From positions 1 through 6,304 of the forward strand of contig SBFT01000194.1 of the NCBI GenBank assembly GCA_006227805.1: a stretch of DNA of 6,304 nucleotides. The letters are read 5' to 3'. This document shows, piece after piece, positions 5,879 through 6,304 of this stretch; the first letter of the stretch is position 1; each line of letters starts with the position of its first letter. The notes below the pieces were generated by a model. It was not told the origin of the DNA and did not search any database. It was given only the letters and a program-made list of their open reading frames with translations. Made by a program: the position numbers and the translations under genes. This stretch comes from Paracoccaceae bacterium (lineage in GTDB: Bacteria; Pseudomonadota; Alphaproteobacteria; Rhodobacterales; Rhodobacteraceae).

Positions 5879-6304
5879 TCAATATCCCGTCCGGCGCAAC
5901 ACCACGCCCACTGTGCGCCAGAGGATCCCGAGGTCCAGGGCCAGGCTGACATGGGTGTGATAGGCGTCGTCGAATTCGGTGCGCATGGCGAAACCCTGTT
6001 CATTGCGGGCGCTGACCTGCCAGGGGCCGGTGATGCCCGGGCGCAGCGCGAAATAGGCGCGCGGGTCGCCGTAGAGCGGCAATTGCTCGGGCAGCATCGG
6101 ACGCGGGCCGACGATGGACATCTCGCCCTTCAGCACGTTCCAGAGCTGCGGCAGTTCATCCAGCGAGGTCTTGCGCAGAACGGCGCCCAGCCGGGTGATG
6201 CGGGGATCGACCTTCAGCTTCTGGGTTTCTTCCCATTCGCGGCGCAGCTCGGGATCGCGCGCCAGGCAATCCTCCAGCATCCGGTCGGCATTCTGCACCA
6301 TGGT
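5879..6304 (-). CDS. ExoY-type undecaprenyl-phosphate sugar-1-phosphate transferase, C-terminal part (start outside window)
   Basis: This enzyme starts repeat-unit synthesis by moving a sugar-1-phosphate from a UDP-sugar to undecaprenyl phosphate at the inner membrane. The 141 visible residues are the cytosolic C-terminal catalytic part of the bacterial sugar transferase family (ExoY, WcaJ, WbaP, PglC). The frame is open to the window edge, and the leading T-M-V matches the family's KFRTM-V segment, so the ATG at 6301 is internal; about 80-90 N-terminal residues, including the membrane helix, are expected upstream. Visible motifs, counted from that internal methionine, are RKTSLDELPQLWNVLKGEMS with the catalytic Asp-Glu pair at 48-49, SIVGPRP with the Pro-Arg-Pro at 66-68, and LRPGITGPWQVSARN. 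All key residues seen are intact. It is the first visible gene of the leftward block. The sugar (galactose, glucose or an N-acetyl sugar) cannot be decided from this part. Confidence 0.93.
   Translation of the reverse strand, partial: TMVQNADRMLEDCLARDPELRREWEETQKLKVDPRITRLGAVLRKTSLDELPQLWNVLKGEMSIVGPRPMLPEQLPLYGDPRAYFALRPGITGPWQVSARNEQGFAMRTEFDDAYHTHVSLALDLGILWRTVGVVLRRTGY

Noticed and set aside
5121..5960. A 279-codon open frame on the plus strand opposite the CpsD-like and ExoY-type genes
   Set aside because: No domain features; it overlaps the antisense of conserved Walker B-to-Walker A coding sequence and of the ExoY tail.

Overview
This 6.3 kb window is part of an exopolysaccharide or capsule gene cluster of the Wzx/Wzy-dependent type. 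The strongly GC-rich sequence, codons ending almost always in G or C, use of TTG and GTG starts, and the protein flavour (ExoY-type initiating transferase, GumC/ExoP-like chain-length protein, separate CpsD-like partner) point to an alphaproteobacterium. A Rhodobacteraceae member such as a Paracoccus relative is my best guess, made from pattern recognition and not from a database search.

Layout from left to right: the 3' part of a family 2 glycosyltransferase (+, 2-655, start outside the window); a complete GT4 family glycosyltransferase (-, 661-1863); a 182-bp divergent intergenic region with a fair promoter for the rightward gene and a GC-alternating hairpin; a Wzx-type oligosaccharide flippase (+, 2046-3407); and then a leftward block, read from right to left, of an ExoY-type undecaprenyl-phosphate sugar-1-phosphate transferase (-, 5879-6304, N-terminus outside the window), a CpsD/CapB-like P-loop protein (-, 4836-5753) and a two-helix polysaccharide co-polymerase (-, 3404-4708).

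Inferred working model: the ExoY-type enzyme loads the first sugar phosphate onto undecaprenyl phosphate, the two cytosolic glycosyltransferases extend the repeat unit, the flippase moves it across the inner membrane, and the co-polymerase with its P-loop partner controls polymer length and export. A Wzy polymerase and an outer-membrane exporter are not in this window and would be expected nearby.

The most notable point is the CpsD/CapB-like protein. It keeps the fold signatures of a bacterial tyrosine kinase but lacks the Walker A lysine, the second Walker A' aspartate, most of the oligomerisation motif and the C-terminal tyrosine cluster, so it looks like a pseudokinase or a redirected P-loop regulator. 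Secondary points are the repeated change of strand between cooperating genes and the very tight convergent junctions, one of which shares a CTAG stop overlap sitting in a 12-bp tandem duplication. No RNA genes, insertion sequences, CRISPR arrays or intergenic gaps above 300 bases were seen.
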